Origin: Hemileia vastatrix | Lineage: Eukaryota > Basidiomycota > Pucciniomycetes > Pucciniales > Zaghouaniaceae | Length of the DNA: 64,000 nucleotides | Direction: 5' to 3' | Assembly: GCA_030280995.1 (NCBI GenBank) | Contig: JASXTE010000005.1 | Span: forward strand, 434,001 to 498,000 | In this document: positions 44,280-56,369 of the stretch, one piece after another | Layout: each line of letters starts with the position of its first letter | Position numbering within the stretch: the first letter of the stretch is position 1 | Made by a program: the position numbers and the translations under genes | The notes under the pieces: model-generated | Seen by the model: the letters and a program-made list of their open reading frames with translations, nothing else | What the model was told of the DNA's origin: nothing | Databases searched by the model: none

Positions 44280-44740
44280 ACCTGTAGGCATTCTTTTTTT
44301 GCCCTCTTTAGGCCGCCTCACCCCTCCCCCCTCTCATCCCCCTCTCCCCTCCACCGCTTCCCCCCCTCATCCCCCTACCCATTATTCCTTTCCCCCCTCC
44401 CCCCTCCCCTCTCACCTTGCCTCCACCCCCCTTTTATCCCTAAAAAAATGGCTTAGCGATTTGTTTAGGTATCTTCCTATGGGGAGAAGCAAATTAAAGA
44501 GGGGGGGGGAGGGGGGAGAGTGGGGAAAGGAATAATGGGTAGGGGGATGAGGGGGGGAAGTGGTGGAGGGGAGAGGGGGATGGGGGGGGGGAAAGAGGTG
44601 ACTGAAGGGGGAAAAAGGCGCCTCAAGGTGGGAAAAGGGAGGAGGAACTGGTAAAAAAGGGGCTAAGGGGATTTTGAGGAGATCAGGAAGGGGGAGGGGG
44701 GGTTTGAGGATACCAAAACGAGTGAAATGAGGCAGACATG
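44280..44740. repeat. GC-skewed fold-back (inverted repeat) in E
   Basis: The C-rich arm at about 44310-44405 is matched by a G-rich arm at about 44500-44590 (for example CTACCCATTATTCCTTTCCCC against GGGGAAAGGAATAATGGGTAG), around a centre of about 60-90 bp near 44455. Weaker pairing continues outward. The plus strand flips from nearly pure pyrimidine to nearly pure purine. The ORFs predicted here are low-complexity artefacts. Confidence 0.75.
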
Positions 44741-44984
44741 GAGGGGTAATATGGGAGTTTTCAAAAGAAACCATTTTTTATTTTTATTAACATTATTTTG
44801 TTTTTTTTTGTTTTTTTTTTTACAGAATATTATAAAAATTTTTTTTTATGGTTCAAGCTGAATCAAAAATAAATTTGGTGTGTTTATAATTTTTATTTTT
44901 ATTTTTAGGAAAAAATTTTCTGATACAAAATTTTTTTTTTGCTTTAATTTTTTGATTATAATTTTTTTTATCATTTTTTTTCAA

Positions 44985-45215
44985 GGACTTTGGAAACCTT
45001 TTGGCACTTTTCTGGCTATTTTGGGGAGGTTTTAGGGGACTTTCAGGACACTTTTTTTGAAACTTTTGAAACACTTTTAGGAGACTTTTGGAACACTCTT
45101 TTGTAAAATTTTGGAACACTTTTTAGGCACTTTTGGGACTCTTTTTTGGCAACTTTTGGGGCTCTTTCATTGAAATTTTGGGACTCTATTTTGGCAATTT
45201 TTGTGACTATTTCTT
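44985..45215. repeat. Degenerate tandem repeat GGNACTTTTT
   Basis: About nine imperfect units of 23-30 bp of the form TTTTGGAACACTTTTTAGG on the plus strand. Read on the minus strand they give Lys/Pro/Ser-rich peptide, which I regard as incidental. Confidence 0.6.
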
Positions 45216-45310
45216 TCAAGTAGTTTGAGGAGAGCTTTTTAGGTAATTTTGATCCAATTTTGTTTAATTTTTTCTTTTAGATTGATATTTTTCTTTTTTT
45301 TTTAAAAAAA

Positions 45311-46297
45311 TGACTGAGAATCTATACTCATCTAAAAATAAAGAAATGTCTTCCTCAAACTCATCCCTTTCATCACTTACCTTGATATCTTCATTTTCTC
45401 TTTCTTCACTTTCTTCAATATCATCTCTTTCAAAACCTGGTCACAGTAGAAATTACATAAGAGAAAATATTTTTTGCTAAAAATTTATTGGAAGCTCAAC
45501 TGGCTTCAGTCACTTCAAAACTAGATTCTTCCAAAAAAAGTTATCCAAAAAAACTACCTGAAAATATGAATTTTTTTCCTGAGCATATAACCAATAAAAA
45601 GTTAAAGTCAAGTAACAATGAAGAAGATAAGACTGGAAATAAAAATAAAATTGCTGTTATTTCTAATTCTTTCAAAAATCAATTTGTTTTTGAGATCCAC
45701 TCATTTAAAGAAAATACAAATGAAACATTTCAAAATTTATCAGATATTATATTGACTTTGTATCAAATGGCCTTAGCTCATCAACCTTTATCAAAAAAAA
45801 TATTCTTGGAGGTTTCATGTATGGTATTGGTTGGAGACCAGGATATGACAAAGGTTTTTCACTCGGTAAGCTTATTTATAGATGAATGAATATAAAAAAA
45901 TCTATTATTCTTTCTGAAGGTATTTATTCTTTACTCTGAGATCTTACGACCCAAGAAATGAAAGAAGATTTAAAAAAATGGGACTCCTTGTCAAGATTCA
46001 ACAATTTTTTAGCTTATCAATTAAAGTTGCTTTGAATATAATCATCAATTGGAAAAATGGATTAGAATCTCTAATTGGAAAGATGCAGAATGGCTAAAAC
46101 TTGTTGATGATGATATTTTTTCTTATAACCTCATGACAACCTTTGATGGTTTTTATAACAAAATTCACATGGATGAAAATGATCTCAATTCACTTTCATT
46201 TGGAATATTCTCATACATTAATCCAAAAACTGATATTCCTATCCCCTCACCCTCCTCATCTACAAAAGTCCATGGTCTATACTTTCCAGACCATTGA
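45311..46297 (+). pseudogene. Unrecognised gene in element E (broken)
   Basis: It starts at ATG 45311 with a Ser-rich N terminus, shifts frame near 45475, runs open at 45488-45889 (KLDSSKKSYPKK.. to ..VGDQDMTKVFHSVS..), and after a gap with stops continues at 46049-46297 (..WIRISNWKDAEWLKLVDDD..). The pieces look like one protein by codon use and order, but I recognise no family. It could be a CACTA-borne cargo gene or part of its transposition machinery. Confidence 0.45.
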
Positions 46298-46979
46298 TGA
46301 ATTTTTGACTTTGGAACAGGAAATGGAATAATTTCAGAAATTTGGTATTCAAATCTTCACAATCACCAGACGACTAAAGCACCACCTGGCTTAGAATCCT
46401 GTGAAGAATTCACACATTTTAGATGTTCATTTCAAATCAATAGGGAGCTGGTCAATAGGATTGATAAGGTAAGAGAAAAAGGTGAGGTAAAAAAACATTA
46501 GGTGTAAAGAAAAAGTATGGGGTGTAATATAGGTTGTCAAATTTTATTTTTACATCACAAATTAACATTTTAAAAGTCATATATGATAATCTATTTACCT
46601 AAATTAATGAGCCATTGGCTGTGCGTTGTATAATGGTAATCACGAGGAAATATGTTTTTCTCAAGAGGTTCATGTATACATTTGTGTTTGATTTCATTGA
46701 ATTTGGTCACAGACAATTTCCACTCACATTTTTACTTGAATTGTTATTAATTTAGGTTTTTTAATTATCTTATAAGACTTGTTTTCATGTTAATTTATGC
46801 AATGAACATAAATTTTGGCAATCTATGCCCCTACTTCAATAAAACACAAGGGAGGGTATTGCCATTTTTTTGTCATAAATTTTTTTCTGACTTAGAAAAA
46901 AAATGGTGATCCCCAACCCCTGTTTTTGTAAATAGCAGCGGAGGGTATTGTCAAAAAAAAAATTAGGGACACTCTAAAG

Positions 46980-47033
46980 TTCAGGAGAGGGGATTTCTAG
47001 CAGTTCATCCCTAGATTTCCCATGGTGAATGTT
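46980..47033. repeat. Isolated CACTA-like end inside E
   Basis: GGGGATTTCTAGCAGTTCATCCCTAG..TTTCCCATGGTG resembles the right end of E (49490-49529). I could not find a matching left end, so this may be the remnant of another, truncated family member. Confidence 0.45.
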
Positions 47034-47149
47034 TCAAATCTCAGTGAGGAGTATGTGCCAAGGATTGATTATTAGCTTTAATGCATTCTATCAAGAAAAC
47101 TTTGTAAACAAAATAAAAAAAACTAGTTATCAAAAAATTTCATTGAGCG

Positions 47150-48450
47150 TTAAATTTCCTCAATATATTTATTAGCTTTAACACAATCTCTCAAGAAATC
47201 TTTCTTTTTTAAACCTTCTTCAAGTTGGTACTTGAGTTTTATTTGATTCAATAGGAAATTGTACTCAAGAGCCTTCTCCTCTTTCTTTATCTCAAATTTC
47301 TTCTCCTCCAAGTCATGTGCCCTCTCATCCCTCTTTAAAGAAAGCTTGAATTTCTTCTCCTCAAAGTCTTTTATCCTCCCATCCCTCTGTAAAGAAAGAT
47401 CTAATTTATTCTCCTCCAAGTCATGTGCCCTCTCATCCTTCTTTAAAGAAAACTCAAATTTCTTCTCCTCCAAGTCTTGTGCCCTATCATCACTTTGTAA
47501 AGAGAGCTGGTATTGTTTCTTTTGAAAGTTGAGAGTATCTATTGAAACTTCAAATTTACCTAGAGTGAAAAAGAATATTAGCAAAAGAAAAGAAAAACTC
47601 ACTTAATTATTAAGAGGTATGCTATCACTTACCAGATTCATGTCTCTCCAGAAAATCATTAATGGAAGAAAAAGGTGTTTGGGAAAAACTATCTCTGTTT
47701 TGCTTTCTATGACTGTTGAAATTCAAAGTAGTTGATGGTCTTTGATTTTTTTTGGAGATAGAATTTTCCTCTTCATCATTGATGCTAGCTTAAGACTCAC
47801 TTGATTGAGGATCCTGGGTTTGTTCATTAGTCTTTTTAGAAATAAAAAAAATAAAAAAACTAGACAAGAAATAAAAAATTACTGGAGTGGGATCACATTG
47901 GTTTATATCATCATAAGGATCTATTGGAAAGCTATCTAGATTTGTAAATTTAGAACAGGGGAGGCTTGAGTGGAGGAAGAGGATGGGAAAAGATTTCTTT
48001 TGACATCATGCTTGGAGATAGGATCTTCACCATCCAACATGCTGGCAGGATTAACATCAGCTCGCTCTTCAAAAATAGCATCCATCTCTTTAAAGTATGG
48101 ACATAGCAATTCAATTTTATCATCTACAGATTCTATGCCCTTACTGATACCGATGTTGGTAATACCAAAACCAGTATAAAATGAAAGAGTCTTTGCCTTC
48201 TTGTATTTGGCTCAGTAATGCTTGAAACGTTCAGACATCTGTTTAGGCAAAAGATAAATCCTTCCCTTTGTCTTATTTTGTAATTAATTTGCCCTTAGAA
48301 GATAGCCATTGACTTTTGATGCAGGGGGCTGTCCTACTTTAGTTGCATTCTCAGTACCAAAAGAAGAATCATAATTAGTTTTTATTTTTAGCCAGTTGAT
48401 AAGTATGAGATTATAATCTTTTTTTAGTTGAACAGTCTTTGATTTCTCAG
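47150..48450 (-). pseudogene. SANT/Myb-like protein with a coiled-coil repeat tail
   Basis: On the minus strand from about 48435: ..KKDYNLILINWLKIKTNYDS.., ..KVGQPPASKVNGY.., ..QMSERFKHY.., ..CPYFKEMDAIFEERADVNP... This resembles the SANT-like domain proteins expanded in rust fungi (from memory). An intron at 47632-47560 (GTAAGT ... CTCTAG) leads to the last exon, whose protein has four 18-residue repeats of SLKKDERAHDLEEKKFEL type, a predicted coiled coil. Stops at about 48280, 48213 and 47790 break the upstream exons. Harbinger transposons often carry a Myb/SANT-like partner, so it may belong with the nearby nuclease. Confidence 0.65.
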
Positions 48451-48639
48451 ATGAGTGGGGGAAAGAGGGAGTAATGGGATTTGAAGAAAAACTGGGGGAA
48501 GGCTGCCTTTGAGAAGATCTATGATAATGGGGAATGTTGAGATTGAAGATGAAAAGGAGAAGAAAAAAACAGATGCAATGTGGAGGGGTTTTGAATGGAA
48601 ATGAATAGACAGGATGGGAGTGAAAAGCAAGTTAGGGAG

Positions 48640-49400
48640 GCCGGCACATCCAGAAAGTTGTCCAAGATGTGGTTATGAAAAATTGAGGAAACAAATGTCA
48701 GATAGAGGTAAAAATTGACACTTAAAAGGTCTGATTACCCAATTATTAGCAAAAATAATTGCAGAAAATAATTTGGGTATAAATATTTTTATCCGCAATT
48801 AATTTAATTGCAGATTGGTCAACATTAATACCCCCTAATTTATTAATTATTAGTGCTTAGTTTAGAGAAGCTATGAGAGGACTTCATTGAAACAGAAATT
48901 AGGAAAACATATTGCTATGTTTTATTTTTTTAATTATGAGTCTTTTCACAGTATTACAGAATAAAATACTTGAGAATTTTGATGGTTCAATGTTTTTTTT
49001 AAATAAATCCATTGAGCTGAAAATATTTATATTGCATCATCAGAAATGATAAAAGAACAAAAAATATCAGGTAATATGGTTTAAATTAAAAAATAAAAGC
49101 TTCAAATTCTTGGATAAAAAAGCTATCAATAAAAAGAACCACTGATCTTATTATATATTTTTTCAAAAAAAACCCAATAAATTCATTAGAGAGGTTAAAA
49201 GTGATGCATTTTTAAATAAATAGTATAATTTTCAATCTTTTCAATGATCAGGTGAGATTCAAAAAAAAAATTAAATTGTGTTTTATGAAAAAAATTCTGT
49301 GAATGGATCAGATTCTTGATCTTCTTTTGTCATTATTTCTATAAATTATTCATTAAACTTTCACTATTATTCCAGCACAGACTCATCCATTATTGGTTAC
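48640..49400. other. AT-rich right interior of element E
   Basis: No gene or strong repeat seen until the subterminal AGTTCAG repeats begin at about 49420. Confidence 0.5.
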
Positions 49401-49529
49401 AAGCTCAAGATGAGCTCAAAGTAAAGTTCAGTATCAGTTCATTATAAGTTCAGTCTGAGTTCCATCTGAGTTCCATCTAAGTTTAATTTGAGGAATTTCT
49501 AGCAAGTACACCCCAAATATTCCATGGTG

Positions 49530-51390
49530 AGAAAGTTTTGCAAAGTAGCATATGTCCACATTCCTGAAGAAAAACGTGAAAAACTAGATGCGCAAGCTAA
49601 AAGATGCTATGAAATTGGATTTCCTCTTGGAATAAAAGGATGCATCTTTTGGGACCCATAATTAGGAAAAGTTATTGCCTCCACATGGGCAAGATTTGCA
49701 GATGGACAAAAACCAAAAGTAACACCCAACAAAGTGTCTATTGATTTCTTTTTAAACAAAACTACTATTGAGAATAGCTTCAGGAAACTGTGAGAATTCA
49801 CAGATGAAGAACTAATGCTAGATCAAGAGTGAACAACTACCATGATACAGAAAAACTGTGATTTCTTTGTTACCAACATACCAAAGTTTTTCAAAGAAGC
49901 CCAAAAATCAAAAGATAGTATAGCATGGGTAGAGGCATGAAAATCAGAAATCAGACATCAATGAATGTATGGACATGCAAAACACTACCCTCTGCTTTAA
50001 GAATACTAGATTTGAAATGGGTTTTCTCAGAAAATCTGGACAGTGTAACAGGAAAAGTTAAACTTAAAGCGTGATACATTTCTAAGGGTTTCAGCCAAAT
50101 AAAGGGTATTGACTATTCTTCCACATTTGCTCCAACAGCTTTGTTTACAGAACAACTAATAATTCTGACAATTTCTGCAACAAATAACTGGCCTGTACAT
50201 GCCTTAAATGTTATGGCAGCATATCTGCACAGCCCCATTGAAGAAGCTGTCTGGGTACAGGATCCTCCAGGATTTGAGTTTAAATATGGAAAGGCCATCA
50301 AACTGAAGAAAGCTCACTACAGTACTTGTCAAGTGGCTTGATGTTGGTGGAAACAGTTTGGAAGTCAATCAAAAGAAATAGGTTACACAATGTGTCAATA
50401 TGACCAAAGCATCTCCTTTCTTTGGAAAAACATACGTAAGCTATGTTGTGGATACATGTAAATGATGGGCTTGTCATGGGTAACAGTAAATCAACACTCA
50501 GACAACTGGAAAAGGATTTAAAAAATCACTCATTATTAAATAGCAGGACAACCTATCCGGGATAGTAAGGATTAGATTAGAACACAAAAACAATGGTTTT
50601 TAACTAAGCCAGCCTGAAATCATAGACAAGATAATTGTAAGACATCATCCTAACAAATTAACACATCATAAGCCAGTAAAATCTAATAGAAACTTAAACT
50701 CTTCTATCTCTCAACAAAATACTGTAAGGAAAAGAAAATATTTGTCAATAACGGGCTCCCTCAGCTATATAGCCACAGACACAAGACCTGACTTAAGCTT
50801 CACAGTCAATCAACTTACTTGACTTGCTTGCCATGCAAAGCATCCAAACGCCAAATATTGGAGAGCATTAAATTATTTACTAGGATATTTCCTCTACACC
50901 ACAAAAAAGAAAATTAACCTATATCTGCATATTACACCTGACATGCTACTCATAGTATACTTGGATGTGAACTGGGGAGGTAAATTATCCAGGTCCACAG
51001 CAGGAATGGTCATCATGCTGAATGGTGCACACATTTTCTGGTCATCCAAAAGAATTCCATCTTTTGCAAAATCTAATTGCTATGCTGAATACATGGAACT
51101 AGGAGAAGTGAAAAGAATGGGACTTTGGATACAAAATCTTCTGAGTGAATAAGTAGCTTATGACAGACCATTCTAAATTATTTGCAACAATCAGGAATCA
51201 ATTAAAGTATTAACTGAAAAAACATCAAACAAGAGGACAAGACAAAGTGATAGGGAATTTTACTTAGTAAATGAACAACTACACAAGAAAAAAGCAATAA
51301 TAAAATGGGTGCCGACTAAGAATCAAAAGGCTGATATCATTACCAAACCATTGAATAAACAATGTTATGAAAAATGGGTGTAAGGCATTG
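49530..51390 (+). pseudogene. Copia element D: RT and RNase H (decayed)
   Basis: The frame resumes after E with ..KFCKVAYVHIPEEKREKLD.. and ..KGCIFWDP, the usual copia linker. RT pieces include ..VMAAYLHSPIEEAVWVQDPPGFEFKYGKAIKLKKA.. (50210-50310). RNase H is at 50943-51150 (YLDVNWGGKLSRSTAGMVI, FWSSKRIPSFAKSNCYAEYM), and the typical end ..KADIITKPLN is at about 51330. There are many stops and frameshifts. Confidence 0.85.
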
Positions 51391-51525
51391 GGTCTATATT
51401 GAACTCTGATCTACAATGATTTTTCCTTTACTTCTTTTCCATTTTTTCTTTCCTCGTTTTTTAAACTACAAATCTCTCTTTTCAAATTATTAATTTTAAC
51501 AACACACCAACTTCAGCAACTTGTT

Positions 51526-51536
51526 GAGGGGGCGAG
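51526..51536 (+). promoter_or_regulatory. Probable PPT of copia element D
   Basis: GAGGGGGCGAG stands where a copia PPT is expected, about 140 bp after the RNase H end. The 3' LTR should start just after it (TTTTAGGTCTTGAC, perhaps a mutated TG start), but I cannot define its end; sequence to about 51700 may belong to it. Confidence 0.55.
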
Positions 51537-51699
51537 TTTTAGGTCTTGACTACACCACAGTATCATAATGTATATAATTAGCTCTACAGAAATTAAGATA
51601 ATTCATTCATTTTTTTTCTAAATAATTAAAATTTCCCCACTGTAGCCAGCCAATAGATATAGTCAATTCCCTAGAGGACACAAGAATCTCTCACCCACA

Positions 51700-54291
51700 A
51701 CTTCTCTTCATGGCTTTCCAACTGTTCCCCCCCTTCCTCCTCTTCCTCCTCCCATAGAAATATCTCCCCTGGCCTCATCAGCTCCTTTTCAAGCTAAATC
51801 ACTTGACGGCTCCCTCCACAACCCCCTAAACCCCTGTTTTGGTTTTGGCCTTGCCTTGGCTCCCACACCCACTCTCAATCAAAACTCTCCTTCAGCCTGC
51901 CTTGCCTTATTAATTGGCCAATAGAATTTCAATGATCCAATCTCAATCACGTAATGCCTCAAAAATATAACTAGAACATTTAAAGATCCCCCCAAGAGGA
52001 TCAAAAGTCTCTTTCCACATTGCAAAAATGGTGGACATTTGCATACTCTCAACACACTCCTTCCAATCCTCCAAAACTCCTCATTCCAAAAAGAAGCTCC
52101 TCATTCCCTTCCCCCTACCCCAGCCTCCAATAAGTCTCCCCCCTCTCACATATTGAGCAGAAACTAGAAAATATCCTCCTCCACCTAAAAAAAAAACTCC
52201 CCCCTCACTCACCAACCCACCCCTCCCCCAAAACTTTCACTCAAGCTACAGCCTCTGCTACCCCAAATCCACCTCACATGCAACAACCCCCTCAACAAGG
52301 AATGCAACAAATAACCAAAAAACAACTAACCCTGACTGCCCCAGTCCTTACAATATACATAAACTCCCAGCTCCTCACCTTCATCAACAAAAGTATTGCT
52401 GCTCAAAAGATTTCTTTCCCATCCTCCACCTCACCCATTTGCATCTGCTGCACTTTCTGCCAATTTTCCAATGATATCAAGCTAATTTTCAACACTGAAG
52501 AATAAAATCATACCTTGGTAAATTCCTGGAAAAAATTGGTCCCTCAGAGAATTATGTTAAACCCAACATCCTTCCCTATTGTCGCACATGGTGTCCCTAC
52601 TTTGTTTGACCTGTCAGATCAATCCTGCATACACACATTCATAGCCAAAATCCCAGAAACTCTCTCCAATTCCTCTACCACATATCATTTCTCAAACAAG
52701 AGGAAGATAGATGGCTAAAAAACCATTCCTCAGTCATTCTTCACCTTCTTAATAGAGCTGACATGGACCTCCTTTCCCCTTTATTTGCAACAGAAAGGTA
52801 AGATACACTGAAGCAATAAACAGCAAATGAAGTCTTTGTTTTAAATGCTGGGGAAAAAGCCACCTAGCTATTTGCTTCCCTCTCCCCCTGAGGCTCTCCA
52901 ACTTTTCCAGTCATCAAAACACTAAAGCATGCAAAAAGCCTAAGTTGGGTTCTCAAGTATGCTTTAGGTGTGTAGATACACTACCTCTTGACCACCCCCT
53001 GAAATCCTCAACAATCAGGCTTCAAGACTTGATAAATGACTCTCCTTTTTCCCTGGATATCTTCCATCTCCCCCATCAAGCTGCCTGTCCCCATCTCTCC
53101 ACCCAATAATGAGCCATCAGCACTTTCCCAACAAAAACCAATTTCAGATCAACATTCTGCAACTCAATCACCACCATTCGTCCCATTGTTTCTACTCCCT
53201 GTTCAACAACCCACTCAATTCAGCTTTTGACATACTTTCCCTACAAGAAACCTTCCTATCTCATGATCACACCTCCCCAGCCCAAATGCACAGATGGAAC
53301 CTAATACTCCCATACCTCAAATACCTGCCCTCTCCTCCCCTTAGATTCTGCTTCTACGTCAATAGAAGAGTCGTGACACATATCTTCCTCTTCCCTCCCA
53401 GCCCTTTCCTCAACATTTCCCTCCTCCTGATAAAAACTTCCACATCACTTTTACTAATTGCCAACATCTACAACCCTACTGGCACCTTCTCTTCACTTCC
53501 ATCCATATTCCCAGACCTTTCCCCTCATAAACATCTCACTTTCCTCTTTCTTACTGACTCAAACCTCAATCAAAATCAATGTCACAGCCCCAAAAATCAC
53601 TCAAGGAAACACCCCAAAGCCACTTCCCTCCTTTACTCAACTTCTCAAATCAACATGTTTCTTGCTCCTTGAACAGGAATTGCCACTTTCTGAAACACAA
53701 GAGACTTCACATCTATGATTGCTCTGGTGTTTGAAAACAAGAAGGCAGGAAAAATGATCATCAAATATTTTATGGACAAATAAGGAAATTTCTCTAACCT
53801 TTCTGAACACAAAGAAATCCTCACCTCTCTATCTATCTCCTCCTTTCCCTTTCCTTATCAAAACTGGAACAAGTTTGATAAGTATCCTCTCGTGGCTGCT
53901 CTTTCCTTTCTCCCCTACCTCCCCAGCTCATACTGAACTGGCTGCTGAGCACCCCACTTCCTCTTTTATCAAACTATTGGATTGTTTTATCCCACTGAAG
54001 CAGCCCAGATCATCATGCCACACCTGGTGGAACAAAAGTATCCTGGATCCCCTCAAGAAGTCATGCTATCAGGCCCAGTGATTACTCAAAGTTTCCCAGG
54101 ACCCCCACAATGTAGCTGATTTCAAAGCAGCACACAAAAACTTCCACACAAAAATAAATTTTCTCAAAAAACACCACTGGTGCCAAAATCTGGCCTCCCT
54201 CACCCCTAATTCTCTTTAAAAAACAGCTAAGTTCTCACCAGTGTCCCAAAATCCTCATGCTAAACCTCCTCTAGTTAATCAAGATGGTAAC
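51700..54291 (+). pseudogene. Tad-like LINE fragment: ORF1 with zinc knuckles, endonuclease start
   Basis: A Pro/Ser-rich ORF1 region leads to CCHC knuckles at about 52840-53000 (CFKCWGKSHLAICF and a second CFRC). The endonuclease follows: LNHHHSSHCFYSLFNN and FDILSLQETFL (53170-53260), ..ANIYNPTGTFSS (53460). A linker at about 53870-54290 (..LKQPRSSCHTWWNKSILDPLKKS..) is typical of this LINE group just before RT. RT is missing because fragment F begins. Stops and frameshifts throughout. Confidence 0.75.
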
Positions 54292-56340
54292 TGTTAGGAT
54301 TTGGTTGTGAGGTGGGGAGAAGGAGCGCTATGGGCACTATGCATTGTAAAGAGGCAAAGGAGTGGATATTGCATAAGGAAGTTATATGAGGCAAGCGCTG
54401 TGGAGCGCTCCTCATAGCACAACTTCTATATTAATCTAATTACTCTCTTGTCTCACTTCTAAAAGTAACATAGTCAGTCCCACCTTCCCTCACTGTTGGT
54501 AGTCCTAACATAGTCAGTCTAGTTTGTCTCACTGCAGTTCCCAGAATAGTCAGTCCCATTGAGGCTAGCATTAGCACTAGTAGTAGTCTGTCTTTCTAGG
54601 TCTTAAAATTTTTCCAATCTTAATTGACACACTACTAAAAGAAAAATGAATCCCTCAGGATAACCTGATGCAGAAACCCTTTCTGAAATACAAAGACAAA
54701 TGGAACACTTGCGGGAACAAAACTCCAGACTCATGGAAAGTTTGGAAGAGGAAACAACCTCATATTGTGGCCCCACTGAAGCCCAGTCACAGGCACCTCC
54801 TACAACACCAGTGCCACTTGTTGAAGGCCCAAATAATGCATTCCCAGACATTTTTGATGAGAAAAAAGATCCCCTGGAAGATCATTAAGTGTCACAGGCA
54901 AACATCTATGTCCTGCTCAATAAACATAAGTTCCCAGACAAATGAGTGAAAATTGGGTTCACAATATTATACCTCACAGATGAGGCTGCACGCTGGGAAA
55001 GGACATACACCAAGGAGCTCCTCTAGAACTCTCAGATGACAACAACCTTCTGTCAGCTCATGGTGGCTTTTGAATTAGCCTTTGGGAACCCAAATGTGGC
55101 CACAACCTCAAGGCATGCGCTCAATCAGTTGCAACAAAGAAACTTGGTTGCTGAGTATGTGTCTGAGTTTCGGGGAAATTCCAGCTATGTCACAACATGG
55201 GGAGAAGGGGCGCTCATGTTCCACTTTAGGAATGGGCTATCACCAAGAATAATAAATGCCCTAATCAGTCACCCTCATTCAACCTCCCTGCAAACACTCA
55301 TAGAACTGGCCATCCAAGTCAACAAATGGATGGTTGGAGTGGTTCTTGTCCTTGCCACAGCTATGCCTCATTGAGAGGGGCTAGTTCCAGGGACCCAAAC
55401 ACCATGGATATCAATGAAGAAAATGTGCATGGCGCTAGTGAGAGGAAAAATTTATTGGATGATGAGTATCAGAGGCGCATGAGCAAAGGTCTGTGCCTCA
55501 GGTGTGGAAGAAGTGGTCATCTGGAAAGGGAGTGCAGAGGGAAAATGAGGGTTATTGAGGTGTAGGATAGTGCAGGAAAGGCACAGGTAAAAGAAAGCTC
55601 TTGGGAGTGAAGGTTGTGCCCTCTTTGAGAAGATTAGAGGGAAAAGATAAGGAGGTTTTAGTAGAAGAATTATCAGCATGTAATCCACTTGAAGTGGATG
55701 ATAATCTTACTATACTGAACTTGCCTTTAATGAACCTTGATTCCACATCAAATGTACAAGCCCTGATTGAATTCGGGGCCACAGATTGTTTAATTTCCAA
55801 CAAGTTCTTACATCAAAATAAAAAGAAAAAAGAAAAAATGGACTACCCTAGGCGTCTAATTATGTTTAAAGGATCCCCAGATGGGGGAGGAGAATTAAGA
55901 GACAAAGTTTTTTTCAGGCTTTGGTGTGATGAAAGGGAGTCTCAGTGCAAGGAATATGAGAAAAACCTGAAGGACCCGTACAACATGGTACTGGGTATGA
56001 CTTGGCTTGACCAATAAATCCCACAAATTGATTGGAAGGAAAGGGATTCCTGGTGCTAAAGTATTGGCCTCCTGGCTCCTGAAGGGGCCAGGGGCCTATA
56101 CCAGCAAGTCTCATGATGTTTTGTTATCATCAGTAGACTTGCTGCCAGAACTGATGCTTCCTCTTGATTCTGAGAAGCAGACTGGGGAGGGGTCACCAAT
56201 GGGGAGCACCAAAGAGGGCCAAAAAGAAAATTAAGAACACCAAGGAAAGGAGAAGGTGCAACAAAGATGGGGAGAGTAGAAAATGAAAGGGTGTATGGCA
56301 CTGAGAAAGCATGTGTCCCCTGGCCCTGCAAGGCAAGTCT
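54292..56340 (+). pseudogene. Ty3/gypsy chromovirus fragment F: LTR-like start, gag, protease
   Basis: It starts TGTTAGGATTTGG at 54292, with an LTR-like stretch to about 54610 containing AGCGC boxes and three ATAGTCAGTC phrases. Gag runs from ATG 54645 with stops (..MEHLREQNSRLMESLEEE.., ..EAARWERTYTKELL.., ..LVAEYVSEFRGNSS..), a zinc knuckle CLRCGRSGHLEREC at about 55495, and a protease (ALIEFGATDCLIS, Asp changed to Glu) at 55765-56015 ending MVLGMTWLD. The phrase GCAAGTCTC..TTATCATCAGTAGAC occurs at 56103 and 56331, so part of the linker is duplicated. RT and integrase are absent. Confidence 0.8.
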
Positions 56341-56369
56341 CCTGGTGTTTTATTATCATCAGTAGACAT

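Larger units (their letters stand above)
38368..49529. mobile_element. 11-kb CACTA-type DNA transposon E
   Basis: The left end CACCACACAATATGGGAGG and the inverted right end CACCATGGAATATTTGGGG extend into TGGACTTGCTAGCAAGTCC / GTACTTGCTAGAAATTCC. AGA lies at both flanks (38365-38367 and 49530-49532). Removing E and one AGA restores the copia frame ..LGIIR-KFCKVAYVHIP... The 3-bp duplication and CAC ends fit the CACTA superfamily. Subterminal AGTTCAGTNT repeats are at about 49420-49490. No CACTA transposase was recognised; the visible cargo is a Harbinger copy, a SANT-like gene and an unknown ORF. It may be a non-autonomous carrier. Confidence 0.82.

Noticed and set aside
43909..44774. Long ORFs on both strands in the C-rich/G-rich region
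   Set aside because: They are low-complexity translations of the purine/pyrimidine fold-back and have no domain or codon signal.
44853..45119. Lys/Pro/Ser-rich minus-strand ORF
   Set aside because: It is a reading of the degenerate GGNACTTTTT tandem repeat; the repeat explains it fully.
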